A stretch of 64,000 nucleotides of DNA from Thalassotalea nanhaiensis. Lineage in GTDB: Bacteria; Pseudomonadota; Gammaproteobacteria; Enterobacterales; Alteromonadaceae. The position numbers and the translations under genes were made by a program. The notes below the pieces were generated by a model. That model did no database searches, was not told where the DNA came from, and was given only the letters and a program-made list of their open reading frames with translations. Within the stretch, counting starts at the first letter, position 1. Every line of letters begins with the position of its first letter. The DNA lies in NCBI RefSeq assembly GCF_031583575.1, contig NZ_CP134146.1, positions 2,914,001 through 2,978,000 on the forward strand, given 5' to 3'. Below are positions 51,339 through 61,427 of this stretch, piece after piece.

Positions 51339-52235
51339 CTAATGTCGACCAAAGAATATTGCTATATCCAGACGGCTTTCTTTAGTACGACACCCTGTAG
51401 AATAACCGCATGTTCTTCCTCGAATGTGACTCATTCCACCTTTTCCATCATAGATTGAGCGTTCATCCCTAAACGTTTTGATTGCATAATCTAAATATAA
51501 ATCATAATCAAACCCTTGATGTACAATGGTAATAATTTCTGTGTCATCATCTAGATTGGTAATCTTGTTGTATGTCGAAGGAGATGTTTTCTTTGCCGAT
51601 TCTTTGACTATCTCTAATCGATGCTGGCTATCTTTGTAATCAGAAAATTTAAGGTCGTTATAAAGCACAGCTGACTTATAAGAGTCTTTTTCTATAGCGG
51701 TGCCTGTTTCATACATTTTAGCTAATAAATAAATAGCCGGTTTATAGCCAACGCTTTTCGCTCGTTCAAGCAACTCTATTTCTTTTTTATTGCTATCACT
51801 ACTCATATCAAATGTTTGCATCGCTGTTTGAAAAAGAGCAGGTCCATACTCCCTTTTAACTGCCCTTGATAATAAATTTTCAGCCTTAATAGTATCTTGC
51901 TCAACACCAATACCATCTTTATAAAGATTAGAAAGCATCCAGGTAGCTTTAGTAGAACCTTGTCTAACAGCTCGCCTTAACCACTTCGCACTTAACTCTG
52001 AATTCTGCTCCAGACCATCACCGGTTAAATATGCCGTTGCTACTAATACTTGTGCTGACGGGTTGCCATTATGAGCAAACTTAAGAATTGTTTTAAACTT
52101 GTCTCGACAAGTTTCACTGACACATTTTTGAACAGCATCATTGCTAACTGTATGTTGAGTTTGTACTGTAGAAGCAAATAAATTTGGCGTTAAAAATACA
52201 GTCAGAATGAATGCACTGAGTGTTATCCGTTTCAT
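51339..52235 (-). CDS. Sel1-repeat (SLR) secreted protein
   Basis: A 298-residue protein with a Sec signal peptide (~1-21, ending LFASTV), then four or five Sel1-like TPR repeats (~45-205: AQVLVATAYLTGDGLEQNSELSAKWLRRAV, TWMLSNLYKDGIGVEQD, AIYLLAKMYETGTAIEKDS). The C-terminal ~80 residues are not repeats and contain two Cys (RTCGYSTGCRTKES). SLR proteins are protein-protein adaptors, frequently in the periplasm. The partner is not known; no operon neighbour on the same strand is close. Confidence 0.85.
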   Translation of the reverse strand: MKRITLSAFILTVFLTPNLFASTVQTQHTVSNDAVQKCVSETCRDKFKTILKFAHNGNPSAQVLVATAYLTGDGLEQNSELSAKWLRRAVRQGSTKATWMLSNLYKDGIGVEQDTIKAENLLSRAVKREYGPALFQTAMQTFDMSSDSNKKEIELLERAKSVGYKPAIYLLAKMYETGTAIEKDSYKSAVLYNDLKFSDYKDSQHRLEIVKESAKKTSPSTYNKITNLDDDTEIITIVHQGFDYDLYLDYAIKTFRDERSIYDGKGGMSHIRGRTCGYSTGCRTKESRLDIAIFFGRH

Positions 52236-52395
52236 ATTAAATATCCTTTGTGATTTTCATAAAGCGATTATAAGTATTATAGCAGTGTAAATATTTATCA
52301 ATTAACAATAGCTTAAAAAATCGAACAAGATATGTTGTCTTTTTAGTTTATAGTAGTGCCTTGTAGAAACCCTTCACAATATAGATAATAGTGGC

Positions 52396-53121
52396 ATGAA
52401 AAATACTTTATACATCACCGGCGCGGGAGTTAGCAGCGAGAGTGGCATCCCTACGTTTCGCGGAGAGGATGGTTTTTGGACTATCGGCAGTAAAAACTAT
52501 ACGCCAATGGAAATGGCCACACGGGCCATGTATGAAAACAATCCTGTTGAATTTCTATCTTGGTATTACCATCGTTTTGCTACCTACAGAAACCATGGTC
52601 CTAACGAGGTTCATCGCTGGTTAAGCGATAAAAACCTTATTACTCAAAATATAGATGGTTTAGATGGTAAAGCCGGCAATAAAGATTATATTGCTATTCA
52701 TGGTCGCCTTGATCAAATGACGCTTTATCATCAACAAGGCGATGACGTATCTTGCATAGCAACACCTTGGGAAGATGTAGATTCAGATAATTTAGTGACA
52801 TCCTTGCTGGAAATATTCAATATAGACCAGCAAACTAAGCGACCTAAATTGAATCAATCGAATAAGCCCTATGTATTATTATTTGATGAATATTACACCG
52901 ATTTATATCGTATAACGGAAGCGCAAGAGCGAATGATGGCAGCCGAAAAAATGGTATTTATCGGCACGTCTTTTAGTGTGAACATTACCCAAATGGCATT
53001 ACGTGCAGGCATAAATAACCGCATCCCTATTGAAATTGTTGATCCTGCGCCTATCGAGCTACCTTACGAACATGTGACTTATCACAAAATGAAAGCATCA
53101 GAGTATATTCAGCAAGCATAA
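52396..53121 (+). CDS. Sir2-family NAD-dependent protein without zinc-ribbon cysteines
   Basis: A 241-residue sirtuin-fold protein: NAD-binding ITGAGVSSESGIPTFRG (residues ~7-23), TQNIDGLDG (~86-94) and the catalytic-type His in IAIHGRLDQ (~105). The four zinc-coordinating cysteines of ordinary sirtuins are absent: the region after IHG reads TLYHQQGDDVSC with only one Cys. A similar loss occurs in some defence-type and other divergent Sir2 domains. Possible activities are deacylation or NAD hydrolysis. The gene is alone, convergent with the S9 peptidase gene across a shared terminator. Confidence 0.85.
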   Translation: MKNTLYITGAGVSSESGIPTFRGEDGFWTIGSKNYTPMEMATRAMYENNPVEFLSWYYHRFATYRNHGPNEVHRWLSDKNLITQNIDGLDGKAGNKDYIAIHGRLDQMTLYHQQGDDVSCIATPWEDVDSDNLVTSLLEIFNIDQQTKRPKLNQSNKPYVLLFDEYYTDLYRITEAQERMMAAEKMVFIGTSFSVNITQMALRAGINNRIPIEIVDPAPIELPYEHVTYHKMKASEYIQQA

Positions 53122-53211
53122 AGGTGGGAGATTAAAACCCCTTCTATCACCACTTCAGGGGAAAAATATCATTACCTGCCACGGCAAGTTGGCATTCCAT
53201 CATCCCTGAAG

Positions 53212-53239
53212 TAATAAAGGGTCCGAGGACCCTTTATTA
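53212..53239. terminator. Bidirectional terminator between convergent genes
   Basis: TAATAAAGGGTCC-GA-GGACCCTTTATTA forms a 13-bp stem with a 2-nt loop; A and T tracts on both sides serve the Sir2-like and S9 peptidase genes. Confidence 0.88.
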
Positions 53240-53253
53240 TTTAACAAGTATTT

Positions 53254-55176
53254 TTATAAATGTTGCTTTAAAAAGTCGACATAAGCATTGGACGCAGTGA
53301 TCCGATTTACTTTTTTACGAAAGCCATGTCCTTCATCATCAAAGAGAACATATTCAACCGGTACATTGTTTGCTCTGATACCAGCAACCATCTCATCACT
53401 CTCAACTTGCAACACCCGTGGGTCGTTAGCACCTTGAACAACTAATACTGGCTTAGTGATATTTTTAGCGTGAAATAATGGCGAAATACGACGTAATCGT
53501 TCTTCATCAGTCGCAGGATCGCCCATTTCATCGTACAGGGCTACCTTAAATGCTTCCCACCAAGGTGGAATGCTTTCTAGAGTGCGAAGCCAGTTAGTAA
53601 CACCAAAAATATTAATACCTACTTCAAACTCATCGGTAAAAGCCATAGCTGCCATTGTCATGTAGCCACCATAGCTGCCACCAATAACACCAATTTTATC
53701 GGCGTCGACCCAATCTAAACTTTGTAAATGTTTTTTGCCATAAACAATATCTTGCAGATCGTTTTCACCATGGTTTTTATCATCCAGGTGATAAAAAGTT
53801 TTACCGTAACCTGATGAACCGCGATTATTTACCGCAAAAATTGCATAACCTTGATTAACTAAATGTTGAATAACAGCGCGATAGCCTTTTCTAGACTGAC
53901 CACCAGGGCCACCATGTACCCAAACTAACGCCGGAACTTTATGCTCAGCACTGGCTGTTTTTGGTTTATAAAGTAGTCCTGGAACGACTAACCCGTCAAA
54001 GCTTTTAAAGCGCACGACTTCACTGGCGACAAGATCTGATGCCCGCATATCTGCATTCAAAGTTTCAGTCAATTGATTAGCACTTGCAGAGCCTAATTTG
54101 TAGGTGAATAGATTGGATGGTGACACATCTGAATTTATATAAAACACCATTTGAGACGAGTCGTTTGAAAAGTTAACGCCACGTAAGTCGCCCGCTGGTA
54201 ATTTTGGTAAATCAATTGCTTTCCCCGTTGCAACGTCACTAATATGTAACTGCGTTTGCGCATCATTATTAACTCCAACGGTTGCATATTTTCCATCTTT
54301 GGAGAAATCAACAAAACTAACATCCCAATCGCTTTTGTAATATAAGCTACGCTCTTTAGTGGCAATATTATATGACCAGGCTTGATTGTATTCACCAAAT
54401 TCATTGGTGCCATAAATTAATGAAGTTGAATCTGCAGTAAAGGTATATATTCCCTCTTCTATTGCACCTTGTGAAGTACTTAACAATTTAGGAGTTTGGT
54501 CATCGCTGGTTAAGTCAGCTAAGTACATATCGGTATCTGCACCCGACACAGCTTTCACCAAAGCAATATATTGGCCGTTATTACTATGACCATCAACACT
54601 CAACATTTGCTCATTTTTAAAAACTAGCTCACGTGAGTAATCACTACTATTGTAATGATACACATCCATTGCTTTTGCATCACGCTCATTGGTTTTAACA
54701 TAAAATGAGCCATCGTCCAGCCAGCCCATAAATGAGGCTTTTAAATTTTCACCGGGGGTTAGATCTTTTACTGTGCCGTCTTGCTCTTGGACATACAAAT
54801 GGTTCAGCTCATTACCACCTTGGTCAGCGCTATATAAAAAGCGATCATCATTTGGGAACCAACTAACACCAAATACGGTGTCTTTGTCAGATTTACTTAA
54901 TTGTGTAGGCGCCGAACCATCGATAGGATATCGGTAAACATTAAACACACCTGTTGCATCACTGGAAACTAATACGGCAGTACCATTATGATTTATTGAT
55001 GAGCCAAATACAGTGGTAGTTTGATAAAACTGCTCGGCACTGTATGTGTTACTCGCCGTTGCCGTCGTTTGTATTTTAGCGGTATTAGAACTGTCAGTTG
55101 TATTCGCTGCTTGCTCTGAACAGGCGACGATCCCTAACGCTAAAGGGACGAGAGATAAATAGCTTATTAACTTCAT
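53254..55176 (-). CDS. S9-family prolyl oligopeptidase-like lipoprotein
   Basis: A 640-residue peptidase with a lipoprotein leader (LALGIVAC, Cys19), a seven-bladed beta-propeller region (~55-380) and a C-terminal alpha/beta hydrolase domain. The catalytic triad is Ser in GGSYGGYM (~495), Asp in GANDPRV and His in EGHGFRK. Members cleave small peptides, often after proline. The protein is probably periplasmic or outer-membrane-attached. Monocistronic. Confidence 0.92.
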   Translation of the reverse strand: MKLISYLSLVPLALGIVACSEQAANTTDSSNTAKIQTTATASNTYSAEQFYQTTTVFGSSINHNGTAVLVSSDATGVFNVYRYPIDGSAPTQLSKSDKDTVFGVSWFPNDDRFLYSADQGGNELNHLYVQEQDGTVKDLTPGENLKASFMGWLDDGSFYVKTNERDAKAMDVYHYNSSDYSRELVFKNEQMLSVDGHSNNGQYIALVKAVSGADTDMYLADLTSDDQTPKLLSTSQGAIEEGIYTFTADSTSLIYGTNEFGEYNQAWSYNIATKERSLYYKSDWDVSFVDFSKDGKYATVGVNNDAQTQLHISDVATGKAIDLPKLPAGDLRGVNFSNDSSQMVFYINSDVSPSNLFTYKLGSASANQLTETLNADMRASDLVASEVVRFKSFDGLVVPGLLYKPKTASAEHKVPALVWVHGGPGGQSRKGYRAVIQHLVNQGYAIFAVNNRGSSGYGKTFYHLDDKNHGENDLQDIVYGKKHLQSLDWVDADKIGVIGGSYGGYMTMAAMAFTDEFEVGINIFGVTNWLRTLESIPPWWEAFKVALYDEMGDPATDEERLRRISPLFHAKNITKPVLVVQGANDPRVLQVESDEMVAGIRANNVPVEYVLFDDEGHGFRKKVNRITASNAYVDFLKQHL

Positions 55177-55492
55177 TATTGTTCCTTGTTTTTAGTCTTT
55201 TATTCCAGATTGATGTTTAAATATCAGTAACTACCATAAAAGGAATTGGTCAACTTATCTACAACTTTATTATTTACAAAGTAATAAAGATATTCTCTCA
55301 ATTTGTACGAAAAAACTCTGACAAAAGGACTATGTATACTATTGATTTAACGATAATTAATAACTTATATCTAGCTATACAAGGGGCTGTACATAGACTT
55401 ACAAAACTATTTCAAATAAGCCTTACAATTTTGCACCTAATCGACCTATAATTTAAATAAAATTAAAAACAAAATAAGCTGGAGTAACTTTC
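55177..55492. other. Divergent intergenic region before the RND operon
   Basis: 316 bp, very A+T-rich, with promoters expected for the S9 peptidase (minus) and the RND operon (plus). No regulator gene is adjacent. A GGAGTAA ribosome binding site precedes the adaptor gene. No small gene found. Confidence 0.5.
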
Positions 55493-56713
55493 ATGAACAC
55501 GGCAAAACTTTTTCCCTTCATACTTTCTTTATTTATTTTAAGCGCTTGTAATGAACCACAAGTAATCGCTCCTGAAAAAGTTGAAGTGATCGTTACGCAG
55601 CTAAGCCAAAAAAATATTCCTTTGTATGGCCATTATATTGCTAATACCCAAGCTTCCCTTGATGTTGAAGTACGAGCCCGAGTAGAGGGTTACCTTGAAC
55701 AACAACATTTTTTAGAAGGTAGTTTCGTGATTAAAGATCAACTGCTCTATTCTATTGATGATGGTCCGTACCAAGCCGCACTTGCCAGTGCTCAAGCCAG
55801 TCATATTCAAGCGAAAAATGCGTTAGCAAAAGCTAATAGAGATGTAAAAAGAATTAAACCACTTTATGAGCAAGATGCTTCCAGTCAACTCGATTTAGAT
55901 AATGCTTTTGCTGATTTAGACAGTGCACAAGCCAGTTTAAAATCAGCGGAAGCCTCATTGCAACAGTCTGAGTTGGAGTTAAGCTATACCCAAATTCGCG
56001 CTCCTATATCTGGCGTTGTCAGTGCTTCAAATGCCGACATTGGTGCATTAGTTGGCGGCTCAGGAATTTCATTGCTAACCAATGTACAAAAAGTAGATCC
56101 ATTGTTCATCGAGTTTCAAATGACTACCTTAGATTACTTGCAAGCCAGACGTCGATTAAAAAGTTACTATGAAAAATATAAAGCAGATATTGAGGGAACC
56201 TCAGTTGAAGGCTTAGTTACCATTACATTACCCGATGGCAGTGAATATCCACACTTAGGGCAAATGAAATTCACCGCGCCAAAGGCAAATCAAGAAACAG
56301 CAACATTTACCGCCAGAGCCGAAATTATCAACCCAGACAGAGAATTACTACCAGGTCAGTATACTAAGGCACGTATTCAACTTGATGAACTCGACAATAG
56401 CTTATTGTTGCCAGAGCAGGCGGTAAAGTTTGAACAAAGTGGCTCCTTTGTTTATGTGGTATTACCTAACAATACCGTTGAGAGACGTTTTGTTGTATTA
56501 GGCCGCAATGTTGGCGGTAACTTTTTAGTACAAAGCGGTTTAAGTAATGGTGAAAAAGTAGTGCTAGAAGGGACTCACAAAGTACAACATGGTAGCCATG
56601 TAATTGCCATTATGGCAAGAGACATAAAAGAGGCAGCTAAAAAAGCCCAGGAATCTGAAAATAAATCCCAGAAAAAAGCAGCTGAAAAGCCCGCTAAAGC
56701 CAAAGAAAAATAA
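55493..56713 (+). CDS. RND efflux periplasmic adaptor (MFP) lipoprotein
   Basis: A 406-residue AcrA-like adaptor: lipoprotein leader (FILSAC, Cys19), lipoyl halves (VRARVEGYLEQQHFLEGS and YTQIRAPISGVVSAS), an alpha-helical hairpin (~95-155, AKANRDVKRIKPLYEQDASSQ), a beta barrel, and a Lys/Ala/Glu-rich tail. It bridges the inner-membrane pump and the outer-membrane channel encoded next. The pump gene starts 12 bp downstream. GGAGTAA precedes the ATG. Substrate not predictable. Confidence 0.93.
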   Translation: MNTAKLFPFILSLFILSACNEPQVIAPEKVEVIVTQLSQKNIPLYGHYIANTQASLDVEVRARVEGYLEQQHFLEGSFVIKDQLLYSIDDGPYQAALASAQASHIQAKNALAKANRDVKRIKPLYEQDASSQLDLDNAFADLDSAQASLKSAEASLQQSELELSYTQIRAPISGVVSASNADIGALVGGSGISLLTNVQKVDPLFIEFQMTTLDYLQARRRLKSYYEKYKADIEGTSVEGLVTITLPDGSEYPHLGQMKFTAPKANQETATFTARAEIINPDRELLPGQYTKARIQLDELDNSLLLPEQAVKFEQSGSFVYVVLPNNTVERRFVVLGRNVGGNFLVQSGLSNGEKVVLEGTHKVQHGSHVIAIMARDIKEAAKKAQESENKSQKKAAEKPAKAKEK

Positions 56714-56725
56714 GGGAGAATTTTA

Positions 56726-59700
56726 GTGATTTCACAATATTGTATTAAACGCCCTGTTTTTGCTTCGGTATTATCAATAATCATTTTGCTGGTTGGTATT
56801 GTATCAATTTTTAAAATGCCAATTGATCAATACCCAAACATATCTCCGCCACAAGTAACAATCTCTGGTAGTTACAGTGGCGCTACTGCCGCAATAACCG
56901 CTGAGTCAGTTTCGATCCCGTTAGAACAAAAAATTAACGGTGTACCAAATATGCTGTATATGACATCCAGTAGCAATAACGGAGGTAGTTCTAAAATAAA
57001 AATCACTTTTGATGTAGGTACCAACCCTGACTTTGCCGCTATTGATGTGCAAAACAAAGTTAAACAAGCGGAAGGTGATTTGCCTGGTGATGTTATTACT
57101 GATGGAGTCACTGTTGAGAAAACCTCAACCGTACCACTAATGACCTTAATTTTACGCTCGAGTGAAGCACGATTTGACGATTTATATTTAAGTAACTTTG
57201 TAACCCTGCAAATTCAACAGGCATTAAAACGTATCCCTGGCGTTGCCAAAGTTAGAAATGTTGGTGCTCGTACTTATTCAATGCGAGTTTGGTTACGACC
57301 GGATGATCTCGCCTCTTATGGTTTAACCCCAAGTGATGTGGTTGATGCTATCAAAGAGCAAAACGCCAATGCCGCAGCAGGCTCATTAGGTAGCCAACCA
57401 GCCGATGGAGATATTAATTTATCTCTTACTATAAACGCTTCAGGGAAATTAAAAGATGCTGAATCTTTTGGTAATATCATAATCCAAGCTACTGACAATG
57501 GTGCATTAATTAGACTTAGAGATGTAGCAAGAGTAGAGCTTGGCGCCAGTGCTTATAAACTGATATCACAACACAATGGGCAAAGTGCAGCCATTGCTGC
57601 TTTGCTGTTATTACCGGGCGCCAATGCACTGGAAGTTGCTGAACAAGTCAGAACCACAATGGCAGAATTATCTGGTCGATTCCCTAGCGGGATCAGCTAT
57701 GAAATCGCTTACGATACTTCTGTATTTATTGAAGCTGCAATCAGTGAAGTGGTTATAACCTTAATCGAGGCGTTATTATTAGTTTCTGCCGTGGTGTTTT
57801 TATTTTTACAAAATTGGCGTACAACTATAATCCCTATGTTAGCGGCGCCAGTATCAATTATTGGTACATTTACCTTTTTGGCCGCTTTTGGCTTTTCAAT
57901 TAATACCATCAGCTTATTAGCAATGGTGTTAGCAATTGGGTTAGTGGTTGATGATGCGATTGTAGTGGTCGAAAATGTCGAACGGATCATGCAAGAAAAA
58001 GCCATAAACGCCGCACAAGCAACAGCAATAGCGATGAAAGAATTAACTGGCGCCTTGATCGCAACTTCACTAGTCCTAGCTGCTGTATTTTTACCTGTTG
58101 CGTTCTTAGGAGGAATATCTGGAGAGCTTTATAAAGAGTTCGCGATTACACTAACGGTTGCCGTTCTTATATCAACTGTAGTTGCCCTCACCCTAAGCCC
58201 TGCTTTATGTGCACTGTTGATGAAGCCTGAGAAAAAAACCTTGCGGATGTTCAGTTGGTTTAATAAAAAAGTTGATGAACTTACCAGAAAATATAGTAGT
58301 TACGTTGCTGTAGCAATAAAACGAACAGCGCGTTCTATTATTTTATTTGCAGCAATATTTACTGTCGGCATAGTAATTTTCAAACAGATGCCTTCCGGAT
58401 TTATGCCACTTGAAGATACCGGTATGTTCTATGCCGATATACAATTACAACCCGGCACGTCGGTAGCGCGCACGGCACAAACAACGTTTAAAGTTGAAAA
58501 AGAATTAACGGCTCACCCAGCAATTGAACAAATCATTACATTAACAGGTGAAAACCTTAGTAATGGCTCTGGCGAAGAAAACGCTTATTTTCAAATAATG
58601 CTGAAACCTTGGGATGATAGATCAGACTACACCATGGAAAAAGTCATGAGCGAAGTTGGTGAAATGATTTCCGGCTATCCAGAGCTCACTTACAAGGTAT
58701 TTCAACCTCCCGCTATTGCTGGTATGGGTGAGCGCAGTGGCTTTTCATTTGAACTGCAAGACCGTAGTGGCGCCAATTCTGAAGGTTTAGTTGAGATAGC
58801 TAAGACATTCATTCAAAAAGCACAGTCTTTACCTGAAATAGGCAATATAAGTAGCACCCTAAGTGGTGATATACCTATGCTAAAACTCATCGTTGATCGT
58901 GAAATGGTAAAAACTTATGGGGTGAATTTAGCTGACTTAAATACTTTGTTAAAGCAATTGACCGGTTCAACCTCAGCGAGCGACTTTAATATGTTTGGTC
59001 GCACTTACAAAGTAAAAGTACAAGCTGAAGCCGAATTTAGACGGCGCCCAGAAGATCTTTCCCGCTTTTATATTAAGTCAGGAACGGGGGCATTAATACC
59101 TTTATCCATGCTAGCTAAAATTGAATACGCTGCCGGTGCTGGTAATATCAGTCGTCACAACTTATTCACCAGTGCAAGTATTGGCGGCACTCCCGCCCAA
59201 GGTTATAGTTCAGGCCAAGCAATGGCCGCAATAGAGCAATTAGCCAAAGAACAATTGCCTGATGGTTTTGCATATGAATGGACAGGTATGTCATATCAGG
59301 AAAAAAATGCCAGTGGTCAAGCCGGCTCTGCGATGTTACTTGCTGTGGTATTTATCTATTTATTCCTTGCCGCATTATATGAAAGCTGGGTGATCCCTAT
59401 TCCTGTATTATTAATAGTGCCTATTGCTTTAGCAGGTGCAGCAATTATTGCCTGGCTGCTTGGCATTGAAAATAATCTTTTCTTTCAAATATCGGCCGTA
59501 GCGCTGGTAGGTTTTTCCGCTAAAAACTCTATTCTAATTGTTGAGTTTGCCAAAAGCCTACATCAAGAGCATGGTCGAACCATTAAACAAGCGGCAATTG
59601 AAGCAGCAGAGCAACGCTTTCGCCCTATAATAATGACGTCTGTGTCATTCATATTAGGTATATTACCGTTAGTTCTGTCAATGGGTCCTGGAGCACAAGC

Positions 59701-59848
59701 AAGACAATCAATATCAACCGGTACACTTGGTGGCATGATTGCAGCAACGACTGTTGGGATTGTTCTAGTACCATTATTTTTTGTAATTTTTGTTAGTTTC
59801 GCTGAAAAAATGAAACAAAAATTCAGCTCTGCAGATAAGGAGGCTTAA
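56726..59848 (+). CDS. RND multidrug efflux pump (HAE1 family), GTG start
   Basis: A 1040-residue inner-membrane RND transporter with the usual 12 transmembrane segments and two large periplasmic loops. Motif VVDDAIVVVENVERIM in TM4 carries the proton-relay Asp pair, and the second copy of the permease unit (~870-1020) has FSAKNSILIVEFAK. The start is GTG at 56726 with GGGAGA 8 bases upstream; the MISQYCIKRPVFASV N-terminus is canonical. It forms a tripartite pump with the adaptor upstream and the channel gene 2 bp downstream. Confidence 0.95.
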   Translation: MISQYCIKRPVFASVLSIIILLVGIVSIFKMPIDQYPNISPPQVTISGSYSGATAAITAESVSIPLEQKINGVPNMLYMTSSSNNGGSSKIKITFDVGTNPDFAAIDVQNKVKQAEGDLPGDVITDGVTVEKTSTVPLMTLILRSSEARFDDLYLSNFVTLQIQQALKRIPGVAKVRNVGARTYSMRVWLRPDDLASYGLTPSDVVDAIKEQNANAAAGSLGSQPADGDINLSLTINASGKLKDAESFGNIIIQATDNGALIRLRDVARVELGASAYKLISQHNGQSAAIAALLLLPGANALEVAEQVRTTMAELSGRFPSGISYEIAYDTSVFIEAAISEVVITLIEALLLVSAVVFLFLQNWRTTIIPMLAAPVSIIGTFTFLAAFGFSINTISLLAMVLAIGLVVDDAIVVVENVERIMQEKAINAAQATAIAMKELTGALIATSLVLAAVFLPVAFLGGISGELYKEFAITLTVAVLISTVVALTLSPALCALLMKPEKKTLRMFSWFNKKVDELTRKYSSYVAVAIKRTARSIILFAAIFTVGIVIFKQMPSGFMPLEDTGMFYADIQLQPGTSVARTAQTTFKVEKELTAHPAIEQIITLTGENLSNGSGEENAYFQIMLKPWDDRSDYTMEKVMSEVGEMISGYPELTYKVFQPPAIAGMGERSGFSFELQDRSGANSEGLVEIAKTFIQKAQSLPEIGNISSTLSGDIPMLKLIVDREMVKTYGVNLADLNTLLKQLTGSTSASDFNMFGRTYKVKVQAEAEFRRRPEDLSRFYIKSGTGALIPLSMLAKIEYAAGAGNISRHNLFTSASIGGTPAQGYSSGQAMAAIEQLAKEQLPDGFAYEWTGMSYQEKNASGQAGSAMLLAVVFIYLFLAALYESWVIPIPVLLIVPIALAGAAIIAWLLGIENNLFFQISAVALVGFSAKNSILIVEFAKSLHQEHGRTIKQAAIEAAEQRFRPIIMTSVSFILGILPLVLSMGPGAQARQSISTGTLGGMIAATTVGIVLVPLFFVIFVSFAEKMKQKFSSADKEA

Positions 59849-59850
59849 GT

Positions 59851-61365
59851 ATGAGTAACCTATCGTTAAAGCCAAACTACTTAGTGCTGGCAATCACTTT
59901 GTTATCTGGGTGCGCTATTGGCCCTGACTATGAAAAAGCTCCTGAAGTAGCTTCGGAAGAATTGCCTACGTGGCAATTCAACGATGAAGCAAATCAAACA
60001 GGTGCTTCAGTAGCCACATTAGACTGGCGTTCGTTTTATCAAGACCCGGTACTCCAGGAGTACATTCAACAAGCTCTGGATAATAACATTGACTTAAAAA
60101 TTGCCAGCGAGCGGGTGTATCGCTCGCAAATTGGTTTAGTAGAAAGTGATAGCCGATTTTTGCCGAATGTTGATATGACTTTTGACGCTGATCGAGAGAA
60201 AACCAGCAGAGCGTTAACAACAGATCCGAAAATAGACAATGAATTTAAATGGACGGCTAATGTATCCTGGGAGCTTGATTTATGGGGTAAATTGCGCCGC
60301 AGCAATGAAGCTGACATTGCAAATTTACAGGCAACCCAAGCAGAATTTTACGGTTCAAGAATATCGCTAATTGCGCAAGTTGCCGAGTTGTATTATAAAA
60401 TTCAAGATGCTCAAAATCAGATACAATTAACTAATAACAATATTGTCGCTCGCGAAAAGTCTAAACGAATTACTGAATTAAGACACGCGCAAGGCATTAT
60501 CTCAGGGTTAGATGTTAGCCAGAGTAACGTAGAGTTAATGCAGGAAAAATTAAAACTTCCAGCACTACATAACTCGCTCAATTCAAACATGTATCAACTG
60601 TCTATACTACTGGATCAATCACCTAAAAAACTAAAAATTCCAGCTCGAAATCCTAACAACTTAGACCGTGAGTCGCTCCCTGTTGGCTTGCCATCAGAGT
60701 TATTAAAACGTCGCCCTGATGTTATCTCACAAGAGCGTAAGCTTCATGCGGCAACCGCCGCAATTGGCGTAGCAAAGGCTGATTATTTCCCTAATATCAG
60801 TTTGGTGGGTAACTTTGGAGCCAAAAGTTTAGAAGTAGATGACCTACTCGATAATGCCGAGTACTGGGAAATAGGTGCCGATATTTCTATGCCTTTATTT
60901 AATTGGGGGGCAACAACGGCGAATATTGACAAAGTAAAATCTGAATATCGCGAAACCGTTCTTAATTATCGTAAAGTTATTTTTGTAGCCTTTAGAGAAT
61001 CAGCTGAAGCTATAGAAAATGTTGATAAAAATCGTACAGAATATTATTTAAAACGCGAACTGTTAGCGGCAACAGACGAATACTTACGCCTTGCCAATTT
61101 ACGTTATAGCAATGGTGTTATCAGCTATATCGACGTACTTGATGCCCAGCGTAACCAAGCCAAATCACAACAAGACTTTTCTGCTGCGGCCGAAAGTTTA
61201 CAAACATCATTTGTAGGCTTGTATAAAACGTTGGGTGGGGGTTGGGATTCTGCAGGTTACAACACAGCGTTAAATAACGAAGAAGAAATCGACGAAACAG
61301 TTGAACAACAAAGTAATATTATCAATAGCCAAATGCCGGTAGCACCGCAAACTCAGGATAATTAA
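59851..61365 (+). CDS. Outer-membrane efflux channel (NodT/OprM family) lipoprotein
   Basis: A 504-residue TolC-like factor with a lipoprotein leader (TLLSGC, Cys~21, then AIGPDYEKAP, a signature of NodT-type proteins). The repeated halves have LDNNIDLKIASERV, RRPDVISQERKLHAATAAIGVAKADYFPNISL and LANLRYSNGVISYIDVLDAQR. A polar Gln/Glu-rich tail of ~35 residues ends it. It is the last gene of the RND operon, separated by 2 bp from the pump gene and followed by a terminator. Confidence 0.95.
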   Translation: MSNLSLKPNYLVLAITLLSGCAIGPDYEKAPEVASEELPTWQFNDEANQTGASVATLDWRSFYQDPVLQEYIQQALDNNIDLKIASERVYRSQIGLVESDSRFLPNVDMTFDADREKTSRALTTDPKIDNEFKWTANVSWELDLWGKLRRSNEADIANLQATQAEFYGSRISLIAQVAELYYKIQDAQNQIQLTNNNIVAREKSKRITELRHAQGIISGLDVSQSNVELMQEKLKLPALHNSLNSNMYQLSILLDQSPKKLKIPARNPNNLDRESLPVGLPSELLKRRPDVISQERKLHAATAAIGVAKADYFPNISLVGNFGAKSLEVDDLLDNAEYWEIGADISMPLFNWGATTANIDKVKSEYRETVLNYRKVIFVAFRESAEAIENVDKNRTEYYLKRELLAATDEYLRLANLRYSNGVISYIDVLDAQRNQAKSQQDFSAAAESLQTSFVGLYKTLGGGWDSAGYNTALNNEEEIDETVEQQSNIINSQMPVAPQTQDN

Positions 61366-61387
61366 AGGTTTAGTTTTTGATTAAAAC

Positions 61388-61426
61388 CTAACCACTGCTA
61401 GTAACAGTGGTTAGTTGCTTATTTTT
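61388..61426 (+). terminator. Terminator of the RND operon
   Basis: CTAACCACTG-CTAGTAA-CAGTGGTTAG is a 10-bp stem, followed by TTGCTTATTTTTTC. Confidence 0.88.
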
Positions 61427-61427
61427 T

